Assembly (NCBI RefSeq): GCF_029784155.1
Contig: NC_073693.1
Location: forward strand, 232,701,102-232,765,101
Direction of reading: 5' to 3'
Origin: Uranotaenia lowii
Lineage: Eukaryota > Arthropoda > Insecta > Diptera > Culicidae
DNA length: 64,000 nucleotides
Part shown: piece by piece, positions 23,074-35,309 of the stretch
Layout of the letters: each line of letters begins with the position of its first letter
Position numbering within the stretch: the stretch's first letter is position 1
Notes under the pieces: generated by a model
The model's database searches: none
What the model was told of the DNA's origin: nothing
What the model saw: only the letters and a program-made list of their open reading frames with translations
Program-made: the position numbers and the translations under genes

Positions 23074-25508
23074 GCTTGTTAAACGGTTCTGAATATTTGA
23101 ATCAAGAAATGGGATTTCGAAACAGTACCTCGTCGTGTCTTAATTATGTACATTGAAGTAACAGTTATTCGAAAAATTTATTTTGGGTTTTTTTCGGGAA
23201 TCTGTCACTTGGTGGAATTTGCACATCACAAAAGTACAAATTTACAAATATCAAACATTTTGATAAAAAGGGCTTTTCTTGAATTCTTATTTAAAAAGTT
23301 TTAATGAAGGGCAAAGTCATCAAATGAATGTCATTATAGTTTTTCTTACATGGTCTGTTAGACAGTATACAACATCACCCTAAGTGACCAATCTAAAACT
23401 GGAATCTTACGATTTGTAGTAATGGACTAATGAGTTGTTTCTTTTTAATAAGCTTAGGAAAATCACAAAACAGTAATAAAAAGGTCATATCACAAAAGTA
23501 ACATTTTGAAAAGAAACATTTTATTTCAAACAATGTAAGGCATAGAATTAAAAATAATTATAATCTAGTTATTTGAAAAATAAACTCATTTATTATAAGT
23601 GTTTGCCGAAATAAATTAATATACCTATGTATGTTTTGAAGACGAAACAGATAATAATTGACAGGTAATTTTTCGGTTCTTAAGTTTTGTAATTAATAAA
23701 TGAATCTGATAAACAATAAAGCAATTTACGATGCAGTTCAATTGTGGTATATGTAACCATTGGCCTTCTTCATAGTCTCAAAATTCTTGTTTAAAAAAAT
23801 TAAAATGATCTTGATACTCATTGTCTTGTTTATGATTAATGTCCATGTTTCACTTTTAAACGTTAGTAGTCAATTCATTTCAAAAGAATTAAGAAAGTTT
23901 ATTAATATATTCTAAAACTACTGAGCCACATACCACTGAACCACTGAATTATTGAGTTAATAAAAGGGAAAAATATGGTCAAATGCAAATTCATCCTTTA
24001 ATTTATTTTCATAACAAGCTGTAGAATATATGCCTTCTCAAGTGGCTATAGAAAGATTTTCCTATTGTAAGCACAATCCACCATACCAAGATGATGATTA
24101 AATTTATTTACGCAAAATGTTTCAATTCTGTTCGCTCCTTCGCAGCTTCCTCGTAGACAAAAAAGTATTTAGAAGAGAAAATTTGAATTAAATATAAGGA
24201 AAATGAATTTAACTTCGCTCATCACGAACCTTTTGGAATTTTTGTTTTGATAGTTTGCTTTAAGGACATTAAAAAGACAAGGAGTTAAGCTATCGCATTA
24301 TCAATCAGCAATAATTGTAAAATAGTAAAACATGAACGTAACAAAATAAATTTACATTTCCAGACCATATCAGTTCCAATTTTTTATATTTATTATTTAC
24401 CTAATTCAACCACGTGTTTGCAGTGTAATGTTCCCAAACATTTATTTAAACAATATCAGATTACGATTATATTTATTAAAGTGATTCTCTTAACCTGAAT
24501 ATTTCTATGTTTATAATCTTATCTTTTTCCAGATTCAATTCGTTGAGATTTTCAAGTCTTGTGTTGTTTCTTCAGTTAGTGGAGTTCAGTTTCATGGTTA
24601 TTATTTTGTTCATTTTTTTGAATTTTGTATTCTATATTTTTAATCTTCATGATACTCCCCAATTGCCATGGGGTGAATATTTCTCAATGAAGCTAGTTTA
24701 GCACTTTTTATTGGATTCGGGAATTCCTAGAATATTTAAGCGTTTCCAGGGGTTCGGGAAATCCAGAATTGTTTTATTCCTGAAAATTCCCTTTCGGGTA
24801 GTAATATTCAGAACTGAATTTCTATCAATAAGTGTTCTTTTTCAAAACTGTAGAAGAATTTTGAATTTAAGACTAGTTTTCGAGATTTTGGCATCATTTT
24901 TGAGTCTTAATTTTATAAAATATGAAAAATACTTGAATTAATTGGATGAAAATGCCCAGAGTTTCCCGGTTCGGAAACGTACAAGTAGAAAAAAAAATTG
25001 AAGCCTTAAGCTATCTCGTCAGACATCAATTCAAACTTTTAAACTTAAACATAATTTTAAGCAAACAGTATTCGTAAGTTTCAAAACCTGTGACAAAAAA
25101 CTAAATACTTAAAGTAAAAATTTCTGCTCAACCATTTAACCCCAGTTGTGTCCCTTTGCATTTTATCATACAGTATTCATTCCTTTTGAATTTTCTAGCT
25201 ACTTCTAAGAACGTGTACGTGTGCGACATTCAGTGTACTTTTTTCGTCTGTCGTGGTAAGGTTAACGAATATTGTTTGAAACACTTGAGAAAGTATCGTA
25301 ACGAAGCGATGGCATGAGCAAAAAAATTCAAAAGTTACTCAATGAAACATCCAAAGCGTGAAAAAGATTCAAAAGTTTTTAAGCCGGGATTATACTAGGT
25401 CGCAATACTGGTTATGGGACAAGGTTAAAGTTTTCATCTATGCACCAGTTTCGTTACCTGGTAGCTCAATCAGCCAACAGCTGACTAGGTCGATATATTT
25501 ATATGGTA
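23074..25508. other. Gene-free AT-rich stretch
   Basis: Short frames only, including two at 24507-24941 that are rich in F/L/I as expected of AT-rich chance translation. No element terminus, RNA or domain was recognised. Confidence 0.5.
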
Positions 25509-27427
25509 CTAGCTGATCCCGTACGAACTTCGTTTCGCTTTAAATCATTGGTACGTCAAAATGAGTTTAGAAAATGAATTCGAAACATTCTTCCGACAAT
25601 TTTGGGGAAAAAATTCAACAGTGTTTAAAGTCGCTACTATTACTATTACTTGAAATTCAAATTATACTGTTGATTGGCTTTTTATTAAAATTTATGTGAG
25701 AGTGTTTTCTTCTCGATCGGTTGCAAAATCTAGACATTATGGCAGAAACATGTACTATTTGTTTGTGTGCACAACTCTTTTGCTTGACCTTCACACTTAA
25801 ATTGGTATCAATTAACTGCCTCCAACAACATTATTGCACAAAACACTGAACTTTTAATGAAACCCTCTTTTTCTGTCCCATGGCCCGAAATTCGATAATT
25901 GAAATCAATTTTGCGTTCTCAAAACTCCCTTGTGCCATTTTTTCATTTCAAATTGTATGTAAAATTACGTCAGGAACTTGAAAACAGTGATTAGTGAATA
26001 TAGACGCCCCTTTCGCCGAGTCAACTGCTCATAGTTTATAACCCTCATCTGAACATTTTCATCTCAATCCGATGCATGATCACGACAATATCGCGAAAAC
26101 AGTGAGTAACTAACATGGACGGCCTTTTTTTTTGACCACGATTCAAAACTTGACACCTGAAATCGATTATCTTTTCTGTTAAACTCCCATGTGCCAATTT
26201 TCATTACAATTCTATGCTCAATCAAGAGAATATCGTAAAAACAATGAACAGATAATAACCCCTTTTGCCGACCCCTGAGTCAAGATTTGAAACCTGAAAG
26301 CAAAAGAGCGTCCCTCAAAACTCCTATGCGGAAATTTTCATCTCAATCCAATGTAGAATAACGTCAAAATCGCAAAAACATTAAAGTTGGGTATGGACGA
26401 CTCCTTCAGCCGACTTCTGATCTGCAATTCGAAACTTGAAATCGGTTGCTCGTCTTTCAAAACACTCATGTCCAAATTTTCATCACAATCCAGTGTATAA
26501 TAACACCAATATCGCAAAAACATTAATCAGTGAATATGGACGAAATTTGATTTTGATTAAATTTGATAACTGTAATCGATTGCTCGTCTCTCAAAACACT
26601 CATGTGCAAATTTTCATCACAATCCAATGTAAAATAAAGCCAATATCGCAAAAACATTAATCAGTGAATATGGACGACCCCTTTTGCCGACCTCAAACCT
26701 TAAATTTGGTAACTGTAATCGATTGTTCGTCTCTCAAAACACTCATGTGCCAATTTTCATCACAATCCGATGTATAATAACGCCAATATCGCAAAAACAT
26801 AAATCAGTGGATACGGACGACCCCTTTTGCCGACCCCTATCCCTGAATTTGATAACTGTAATCGATAGCTCGTCTCTCAAAACACTCATGTGCAAATTTT
26901 CATCACAATCCGATGTATAATAACGCCAATATCGCAAAAACATTAATCAGTGAATATGGACGACCCCTTTGGCCGACGTCTGACCCTAAATTTGATAACT
27001 GTAATCGATTGTTCGTCTCTCAAAACACTCATGTGCCAATTTTCATCACAATCCGATGTATAATAACGCCAATATCGCAAAAACATAAATCAGTGGATAT
27101 GGACGACCCCTTTTGCCGACCCCTATCCCTGAATTTGATAACTGTAATCGATTGCTCGTCTCTCAAAACACTCATGTGCAAATTTTCATCACAATCCGAC
27201 GGAAAATAACGTCAATAACGTGAAAACAATATTTGTCTTGTATGGACGACCCCCTTCAGAAGGGGTCGTCCAAAAATCTAAAAACATTTTTCATCATTCC
27301 TGGTCCTAATGAGCATCCATGCCAAATTTCAGATCTCTAGCTCTTAAAACGGCTGAGTCTATAGAGGACAAACAAACAAACAAACAAACAAACAAACATA
27401 CAGATAATTGCTTTTTATATATATAGA
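25509..27427 (-). mobile_element. Complete Helitron with internal tandem repeats
   Basis: On the minus strand it starts TCTATATATATAAAAAGC at 27427 (preceded by A) and ends CGAAACGAAGTTCG (hairpin), 11 more bases and CTAG at 25512-25509 (followed by T). A (CAAA)n run near the 5' end lies at 27369-27398. The 1.9-kb body is mostly tandem repeats (see next entry) and no protein is encoded, so it depends on a helper. Relatives sharing the 3' terminus lie at 18276-21274 and 47755-52194. Confidence 0.8.
26450..27230. repeat. 143-bp tandem repeat array inside the Helitron
   Basis: The word AAAACACTCATGTG (first copy with one change) starts at 26459, 26593, 26736, 26879, 27022 and 27165. The last four steps are exactly 143 bp and the first is 134 bp. 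More diverged units extend back to about 25900. Frames on both strands in this interval are products of the repeat, not genes. Similarity rises toward the Helitron 5' end, suggesting the newest units lie there. Confidence 0.9.
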
Positions 27428-27478
27428 TTTGAAGCTATCCGTTCAACATTTTCATGTGTTGAGGGTTCTTCAATAGTC

Positions 27479-28132
27479 TTATGCATAAAAACAAAGCATG
27501 ATGAATAATGCATCAGATGCTTCAAAATTTCCCTCGTTTAACACTTCATAATAAAAAGGAATCCCAATTACATTGAAGCCCTTATCCAGTTGAGGCGTCA
27601 ATTCAGAAACAAGACCATTGTTTTCATCGGCTCGACAAATCATTTTTAATTCAGTCGACAAATCCAAACTGATTGGATTAAAATCTTGAATTGATGAGCC
27701 CTAATGGCCCCTCGTGTTTCTTTGAAGTTCCTAATGAAAGGTTATCAAGTATGGCAACCGGTATCAATAAACCACCAGAAATAACACCATCAATGATCAT
27801 CACACAAATCAACACAACCGCCTTTCCTAACAACAACGAAATGGCGGCTGGCTGGTGGTCACATGAATTATAGAATTGATGGTGTAAAAGGCCCAATAAT
27901 GATTGATGTTCCATTGTGGATCGTTTTCAAACATCATTAATTCAGAGCCAATGAATTTTGCACACCACGACCGTCGCCCTGCTATGGGATGGTAGACTCG
28001 TATCGGATTTAATGCGGTGTGGAATTTTTTTCCTCGAACGGGGAATTGCCAATTTTTTATTGAACCTAAATGGTGACCCGCAATTCTGCTAGGGCTTGTT
28101 GATGCGATTTGAAGAAAAAAAAATAAAAACAT
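27479..28132 (-). pseudogene. Unidentified broken coding region, minus strand
   Basis: Three overlapping or adjacent minus frames are more protein-like than the surrounding noise. They are 28132-27827 (101 codons, hydrophobic start MFLFFFLQIAS, later KNWQFPVRGKKFH and WAFYTINSI), 27914-27678 (hydrophobic stretch LLLGKAVVLICVMIIDG) and 27667-27479 (SELTPQLDKGFNVIGIP). They are in different registers, with stops between them. They could be one frameshifted gene, exons of one gene, or a fragment brought by a mobile element or virus-like sequence. No family was recognised, and the plus strand at 27691-27873 also reads open. Confidence 0.35.
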
Positions 28133-28542
28133 GATCGATTTTTCGTGCGTCTTTTAGTAACTACTATATTTCCACATTACTTACACATAAATTTTATGAT
28201 AAAAGGATGAATGACTTTAAATCCAATTAGATTTTTATCTGAGCGTGTAAGTTATTTTCAGGGGCAAATTCTGAAGAAAAAATACAGTCATTATATCGCC
28301 AGTCAAGCTTGCCAAAAATTAAAGAGAAATCTTTAATTTCACAGAATTTCGAGCAAATTTTCATCAAAATTCGCATTTATCGAATTGTGTATGGAATTTC
28401 TAAACCATATTTTTTATTTCAGTTTAAATTTGGGATTTCTAACTTTGAATCGGCAAATTATGGTAAGATTGGTAATGCTTACAAATTTTTCTAAAATAAA
28501 ATGTTAAATAGACTCAGTTTTCCATGTCTTTTTAATGAAACG

Positions 28543-28680
28543 TCTCGGTGGTCGAGTTGCTATCGTGGTAAGACGGTAATCGCTGGTCCACTGATGGCAT
28601 GGGTTCGATGTTAATCTCAAATTGTTCACGTCATTTATTCAGTCAGTTAAGCCTAAATCGGCTAAGACGGTGTATGCCTT
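28543..28680 (+). mobile_element. Diverged tRNA-like SINE candidate
   Basis: A tRNA-like stretch, GTCTCGGTGGTCGAGTTGC to GGGTTCGATGTTAATCTC, holds a recognisable but imperfect B box (GGTTCGATGTT) about 50 bases after an A-box-like word. It is followed by a body with a short palindrome (GCCTAAATCGGCTAAGACGG) and an A-rich end (TTAAAAAATGG). No duplication could be matched. It leads directly into the dispersed repeat 28660-28830. Confidence 0.4.
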
Positions 28681-28830
28681 AAAAAATGGATAGCAATAAC
28701 ACCACGGAAAGCCATAACAGAATTTTTGGGTAAAATCACAAAAAAGTCAGAACATTTTTTTGCAAAAACACGGAATTTTTCTCCTCAACCTTGTCGCCAG
28801 TGCATGTTTTGACTTCGCGAGAAAATTCGA
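28660..28830 (+). repeat. Dispersed repeat, inverted relative to 17130-17290
   Basis: Partner of the 17130-17290 repeat in opposite orientation (AACAGAATTTTTGGGTAAAATCAC, CACGGAATTTTTCTCC). The interval 28831-29530 after it has one frame (28882-29217) without recognisable features. Confidence 0.5.
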
Positions 28831-29992
28831 TGAGAGTCGCAGTATCGCTCATATTAACACTCAGACAGAAAAATAAATGACTTGATAGAACATCGAGTGA
28901 GTATTAATAATTTTGTTTTATTTTCTCGATGGAAATTTATTGCTTTTATGACTTTTTTTTTCGGATACAATTTCGATGGCTCTGTAAAGTGTAAGTCGAA
29001 CCTCATGACAGGATTCTTGCAGGGGTGCGTCTACTTATTTATTTCGTACCATCTACGTGAAAATCATTTAAATAAATGTTATGTAGCTTTTTACGTTACC
29101 ACTACGTGCAGATCATTTTGCGTTACTAGTTTTAGGAAATATCCCGAGAGCTTCCAGGTATACAAATTTTCTCTCTACTTTATTTTTGGGGGTGGTTTAC
29201 TGCTTTTACAAACATGATATTAACCAACTTTAATTTCCAATCTGTCACCTAAAATGATGTATAATTGAAGTCATGAAAAGAATTTTCTCTCTGTTGCAAT
29301 CCCCGGTTTAGACCCAAATTTCGATCAAAGCAACCTCATTCGTGGTCCATAATACTAGTTTCAACTCAAATTTTTGTAGAACCGGTATTATAAGGTTTGG
29401 TTCAAAACTGATGACGCAGTTCAAAACTGTTTGGCAGTAAATGGAACGCCACACCAAGGTAACTAGAAATCTTTTGATGGAAAATTATCTAAAAAAATCG
29501 CTTTCCCAATGCTGTGCAGTAGACCGAGTCGATTTGGGGTCATTTTTTTAATTTTTCAAACCCTTGGGTTTAAAAAGCTTTGTTTTGGTTCAAAACTCAC
29601 CCATGTTATTTTGCACAATTTTAACATGAGTAAATTTGGACTTTTAGGTTTGTATGGGAACATTGAGTATTTTGCCTTTGATTATTCTGTGGAGCCGAAC
29701 CTTCTTATGGTTTTTATGCCAACTCTCCAAAGGAAATTTTCCGCTGAACAGCTTTGTCCAAAATCTTAACTTTGTATCTTATTAGGCAAAAAAGTTATAA
29801 GCTGTTTAACGTCGTTTGGCATTGATAAACAATACATTCTATTGACATCACTGCTTGTTCCACGCAAAGCTTTGCATAAAAAGTAGTCATGCAATACCTC
29901 ACTAGGCACCCAGCAGTGATGTCAATTGGATTTATTGTTTATCCATTCTAAAGTACATACCCCTGTTAAACAGCTAATAAGCTTAATACGAT

Positions 29993-32906
29993 TAGGCTTA
30001 CCACATTTTGCTCAAAATACTATGAAAAAGTAGGATTTTTTCAATCTGAAATAGGTCGAAAAGTAGGACGCTTTATTTTGTGATTTTTATATAAAAAAAA
30101 ATTTTGACACAAATTTTTAATAAGATAAGATTATATCACAACAAAAAATATGATCAAAACGTTTTTTCACAATTTTATGTAATTCTGTTTTTTTTTTAAA
30201 TTTCAATATTTTATCGTTAGCATTTATTCTTATTAAAAAACAAGAAGCTTTTCTAATTCTGGAGCATACTTTTCTGAAAAGCCGATTTTCACAATCTTTC
30301 ACATTAATTTTCGAAATTAGTTTAACTACATTTTTAGTTTCTCAGTTGTTTAGGTTGAAGCTTCTAAAAGTGATTTTTATCAGCCAAAAAAGCTCTTGAA
30401 GCAGATGTTGTTTTCTTTCTAGGAAATGATACGTATCTTGAAATAAATCAATTTTTGTTTTGAAAACAATGATATTTTATATTCAAATCAAATTTATATC
30501 AAATGATCTTAGGATCTAATCTAACATTTCAACTCTCATAAAAGGAAATTAAAAGCTAAAAATTAGGCATAATTATGGCTCCATTTGAAAATATACAGCA
30601 TCTTCAAACTGCATAGCATTATTATAGGCTTGCCAGATACTTTTAGAAAAAAGCGGGACTTTTCACGAAAAAAAAGCGGGACACAGCCAAAAAAAGCGGG
30701 ACATTTAAGAAAATCTTAAAAATGTTTAATTGTGTAGCCAAACTTATACGTGTACCATCAGCCAAACTTGTTCATAGAAAGTACACTAAACTTTTTTTTA
30801 AACGCAGATTTTGCTCAGTTTTTCTTACATGACTTCTATTTACACCCTTTTTTGCCATATGCACCGTTAATCTCCGCGGTTCTCACGAATTAACACATTA
30901 TTTGAAAGAAAGTATTTCAAGCCGTACATGTAATCGGCAGATTACATTAGTTTGTACGGAAATTAGTTTAAAAATTTGAAAACTCAAGAAATCTTCATCT
31001 TTATATACTTTGGACAATTGATTTGAAACAGGTGGTGTATAATATAAGGCCATTCAACTATGATTCCGGGGAAAAAAATAATTTCTTCAATTCAACAATC
31101 TATAATTATTTAGAAAAAAAACTTAAACAATATTTTCTTAAAACATTGGTTGGACGTGCTCCAAAAACACTTAAAAAATCAGAATCTTACTGCTATGTCA
31201 AGAGCTTTAGAGATATTCAATATTGTCTTATATAAACTATGAAAAATGCTGCTTATTTTGAGAAAAAGACGTATTTGAAACAATTTTTGTTTATCACAGA
31301 ATTCAAATTGAGACTAAAATTTGATTTTTTCCAGTGTTAGTCAGTTAACTTTGTAAAAGTTTCCCAAGAAAAAAAGCGGGACATTTTGAGAAAAAAGCGG
31401 GACAGCGGGACATTCAACAAAAAAGCGGGACATGTCCCGCGGACGGATGGCAACCCTACATTATTATGATTTTTCCAACATTTGCGAAGTGTATAAGGTT
31501 CCTGAGTATGAATTTTCAATTGGATTTAATTTTAAAACTATAATATTTCATCCATTTTCCTTTTGGAATCTTCAACAAAACATGTTTTATTTTAATTCAG
31601 ATAATATTTTTTTATTCGAGTGTATGGAAATGAAGAACACTTCTATTAAAATATTAAATTTGCTTAACAAACCTTGACAAATACGTCATTTGCTTTAAAC
31701 TGGACATGTTTTGTTTAATGGCTGCAGATCGTTATAAATTAAAACAATATCAAGTCATCGGTCTTTGTGTATATGTGTAATTGATATACGCCGATTGTTA
31801 TGAATGTCCAAATAACAAATATGGTTATCAATTTTTCTTTCAATCTATTTCTTCGCTATTTTTAAGAAATAAATGCTTAAAAATCAGCTTCAAATTTTAA
31901 AATTTACATGATAACGTTACGTTAAATATATTTTTTTAACAATGAAGTTTAACATCAGTCTATGCAAACAACGGATGTATAAAAATTTAACTTAAAGGGT
32001 TGGCTTCTTATTTAGACTATGCATTCGCCAATTTTTTTTTTTGCATAAGTAATGTAGTAGATAGAATATGGAATGAGAAAAACAATAGAAATAATTTATC
32101 CGATTATGAAAAAAGATATGAAGCAAAATAATAATGATGATGAATCATAGGATTTAGCAGTTTTTAGTTTATTATACAAAATAGATTAAAAAAAATGATT
32201 TATGATCATGAATTTCTATTTTGAGTTAAGCGTGCACCTTCATCAAGAAAATACGGTAGTGTGAGTGAATAAGAAATTCGGTGGCTTCTCAAAGCCCAAA
32301 CATGAACAAGATCGTCATTCTATAAACGAGTTTTGGTAAGCTTAGTCACGCTAAACGAAGAAAGAAAAAAAGTCACTACAAGTAATACAAAGGACATACC
32401 TGAGTTTTCACTGTTAGACCAATTCAAGGTTCGTTTTAGAAGAATCTCACCCTGAAAATAAAAACATCATTATTCAAGCGTTGATATTGAAAACGTATTT
32501 TCAAATTACCTGACGACAGAGGATTCAAAACCACAGTTCTCAACAATTGATGCTATTTGTCAATCGTTTTTCAAACTTTCACTTTCTTACTGCAAAGCGT
32601 TGATTACCACCGAAAAGCAATCGTACCAAAACATAAACAAAACAAGGGTTTCTTTGACACGGTAAAAGAAAAATAACTCACTTTGGATGAAATATTATAG
32701 TTTTGCATTGAAATGGAAAAGCGCAAATAAGGATTTCGTGAAAAATGCATCGAAATAATAAAAAACGCAAAGTAAAAAATTCGATAAACAAGATAATGGT
32801 CCTAACCGCAAAAAAAGTAGGACAATTTGAATCCAAATTAGGACGGTAGGACAAGGGTCGAAAAAGTAGGACATGTCCTACCAAAGTAGAACGTCTGGTA
32901 AGCCTA
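29993..32906. mobile_element. TIR transposon with 8-bp duplication AATACGAT, containing a second element
   Basis: It starts TAGGCTTACCA and ends in the inverse (TGGTAAGCCTA). AATACGAT flanks it at 29985-29992 and 32907-32914. Subterminal repeats of AAAAAGTAGGAC occur at both ends. It is related by its termini to the element nested inside it (30625-31458) and to 1350-1805. No transposase frame is recognisable. It is hAT-like by duplication length only. Confidence 0.82.
30625..31458. mobile_element. Nested TIR transposon with 8-bp duplication CATTATTA
   Basis: It starts TAGGCTTGCCAGAT and ends in the inverse of TAGGGTTGCCATCC, flanked by CATTATTA at 30617-30624 and 31459-31466. Subterminal motif AAAAAAGCGGGAC is repeated three times near each end, in the same orientation at both. 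It is 834 bp with no transposase. It inserted into the element at 29993-32906 and is therefore younger than it. Confidence 0.85.
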
Positions 32907-33543
32907 AATACGATACAATGCTACGGTCTTCGACAAAGTTGTTCAGCGGAAAATTCCCTTAAGAGAATTCATAAATTGGCCATCAGCATGCTCGATTCCA
33001 CAGAAAAAATAAAAATAATGTTGATTTTTCAGTACAAAGTATTCAATTTTCCCATGCAAACCATTTTTTCTCATGGAAACGTTACTTAAAAATTCTGCCA
33101 AAAATCATGGATGAGTTTTGAACCAAAACGAAGCTTTTTAGACCCCAGGGTTTGTGAAATTCAAAAATAACCCCAAAAATGGTTTTCTGTTTATTTCTTT
33201 TTATATGAAGGCCGGTCAACTTTCATTATTAAATTCCTTTGTTCGCATTTCATAAGAATTTTCTTTGAAAATTACAAAAACTTACACACAATTCAGAAAT
33301 GAGATTTGAGAATCAGAAGCGAGCAACGGCTGATTTGAAAAACTGTCATCATTTGTCTATATGTGCGTCAGTACGAAAATTTTACTTCGTAGAAATATTT
33401 TGCACAAGTGTCTAAATGCCTCAAATTTCTGCAATACTTATTTCAATTAAGTTACGTTCTTCATCGTTGCTAAGGTTCAATTAATTTCATTTGAAAATTA
33501 CATGAAAGGTTTATTAGGTTATGAACGTTTGGAAATAAGTTTA

Positions 33544-34037
33544 GGCGGCATCCATAAATTACGTAAAGCAAAAACGCACTTTTTTACCCTTAACCCCCGC
33601 CCCCCCCCCCCGTTTGTCACAAATCGTAACGCTTCGAACAACCCCGCTATGAAAATTACGTAACTCTGATAATTCTCCCCGCCCCTCCTCCCATCTTCTT
33701 ATGTTTTTAAACACTGATTTTCGAAGGTAAGAAAAGATTTGAACGTAAAATTTTTAACGTTCTCTACGGAGTCTATCATCTTTAAAGAGGAAATGTCACA
33801 AACCAGTTCAATCATGTTGAAGCTTACAAATTTAAAGCTGATCTTGGTTTGCTAATCATTTTGCAAAAAAAATGCAAGACTTCAAAATAGCTGCATTAAA
33901 CTGAAATTTTTAAGGGAAAAATCGATACGTAACGATGAGCATACGTCCCCCCTTTCCCCATGTCACAATTCGTAACGCTCGAGCTTACTACCTCCCCCCC
34001 CCCCCTAGGAGCATTACGTAATTAATGGATGCCCCCC
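33544..34037. mobile_element. MITE-like element with GGCATCCAT-AATTACGTAA ends
   Basis: GGCGGCATCCATAAATTACG at the left is inverted at the right (ACGTAATTAATGGATGCCCCCC). A second pair of words, GTCACAAATCGTAACGC and GTCACAATTCGTAACGC, and C-rich tracts sit inside each end. About 0.5 kb, non-coding. A flanking duplication could not be fixed. Confidence 0.65.
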
Positions 34038-34105
34038 AACTCAAGTGAAACTGGAATAGATTGTATAGAAAAAAACTAGCTAATGTTATATCTTGGGAAG
34101 AAATA

Positions 34106-35304
34106 CAGTTGCGTTCAAAAAAGAATGAAATCGCGTGAAGCTGCGCACCCACTTCCAACTTCAACAAGCTGCCATTTCCCTTTCGGTTGATATTTTTTAA
34201 TGAAAATTTCACGCAATCTAGTTCAACTATCCAACTAACACTCCACAAAATTTGAAGTCTTCACAATGACGGAAAACAAAGATACAGCTATTCCCGTAAA
34301 AAAGAGAAATTTGGAGTTGCTCCACTAAATTTGCTGTATCTTTGACAATTTTCATTGAAAAATCTTGAATTTTGGTCCAAAGATGTAAAAATGTTTGATC
34401 TAATACCAGGACAAGTTTCGTCAAAATCGATGAACGGGATCCAAAATGGTGCCGGATTGAAAATGAGGTTGATTATCGCCCAGCAGACGATTTCATTCTT
34501 TTTTGGACGGATGTTTATATGGAAAACATCGTAATCCATGTATTCTTGGTATTTTTTTTTTCACAAAACCAAAATTTATCACAAAGAATGTTGTAAATTG
34601 ATAGGAACTTCATTCTTGCTTGGTTTAGAAATAAAAATTGTTCCAACAGAGATGGTATTGAAACACAAGTGCGAATAGAATATTCGCTTTAATTGTGGAT
34701 CAAATTTGTTTATCGGTATAATTAGCAGGTCATTTATGAAACTCTGTTCTTCTTATTTAGAACTCTGTTGAAACATTTTCTTTCGAATTAAAGTACGAAT
34801 GAAGTTTTAAGCAATTTACAACATTCTTTGTGATAAGTTTTGGTTTTGTGAAAGAAAATACCAAGAATACATGGATTACGATGTTTTCCATACAAACATC
34901 CGTCCAAAAAAGAATGAAATCGTCTGCTGGGCGATAATGAACCTCACTTTCAATCCGGCACCATTTTGGATCCCGTTCATCGATTTTGACGAAACTTGAC
35001 CTGGTATTAGATCAAACATTTTTACATCTTTTGACCAAATTTCAAGATTTTTCAATGAAAATTGTCAAAGATACAGCAAATTTAGTGAAGCAACTCCAAA
35101 TTTCCCTTTTTTACGGGAATAGCTGTATCTTTGTTTTCCGTCATTTTAAAGACTTCAAATTTTGTAGAGTGTTAGTTGGATAGTTGAACTAGATTGCATG
35201 AAATATTCATGAAAAAATATCAACCGAGAGGGAAATGGCAGCTTGTCAAAGTTGGAAGTGGGTGCGCAGCTTCACGCGATTTCATTCTTTTTTGAACTCA
35301 ACTG
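34106..35304. mobile_element. Tc1/mariner-like foldback MITE, TA duplication
   Basis: Ends are CAGTTGCGTTCAAAAAAGAA and the inverse of CAGTTGAGTTCAAAAAAGAA, each flanked by TA (34104-34105 and 35305-35306). The inverted arms run almost to the centre (about 34106-34655 and 34765-35304, roughly 545 bp each) around a loop of about 110 bp. The mirrored frames at 34227-34424 and 34986-35183 are simply the two arms translated. CAGTTG ends plus TA targets fit the Tc1/mariner superfamily. No transposase is present. Confidence 0.85.
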
Positions 35305-35309
35305 TAGAT

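Larger units (their letters stand above)
29533..33185. mobile_element. Foldback (long inverted repeat) element, right arm interrupted
   Basis: The left arm is 29533-29866. The right arm is 29915-29992 plus 32915-33185, separated by the inserted element 29993-32914. Matching words include TTTTCCGCTGAACA, AGCTGTTTAAC and ATTGACATCACTGCT in inverted order. Removing the insertion and one copy of its duplication AATACGAT makes the right arm continuous. The loop is about 50 bases (29867-29914). It has no coding capacity. Class II foldback origin is likely, but outer duplications were not identified. Confidence 0.65.

Noticed and set aside
26338..27209. Several short frames on both strands encoding CRYW/HVPIFITI-like peptides
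   Set aside because: They recur with the 143-bp tandem unit of the Helitron and are not genes.
26450..27230. Regularly spaced repeats resembling a CRISPR array
   Set aside because: The whole 143-bp unit is repeated with no unique spacers, in a eukaryotic Helitron.
34227..35183. Two near-identical 65-residue peptides on opposite strands
   Set aside because: They are the two arms of one foldback MITE translated; no domain and no independent conservation.
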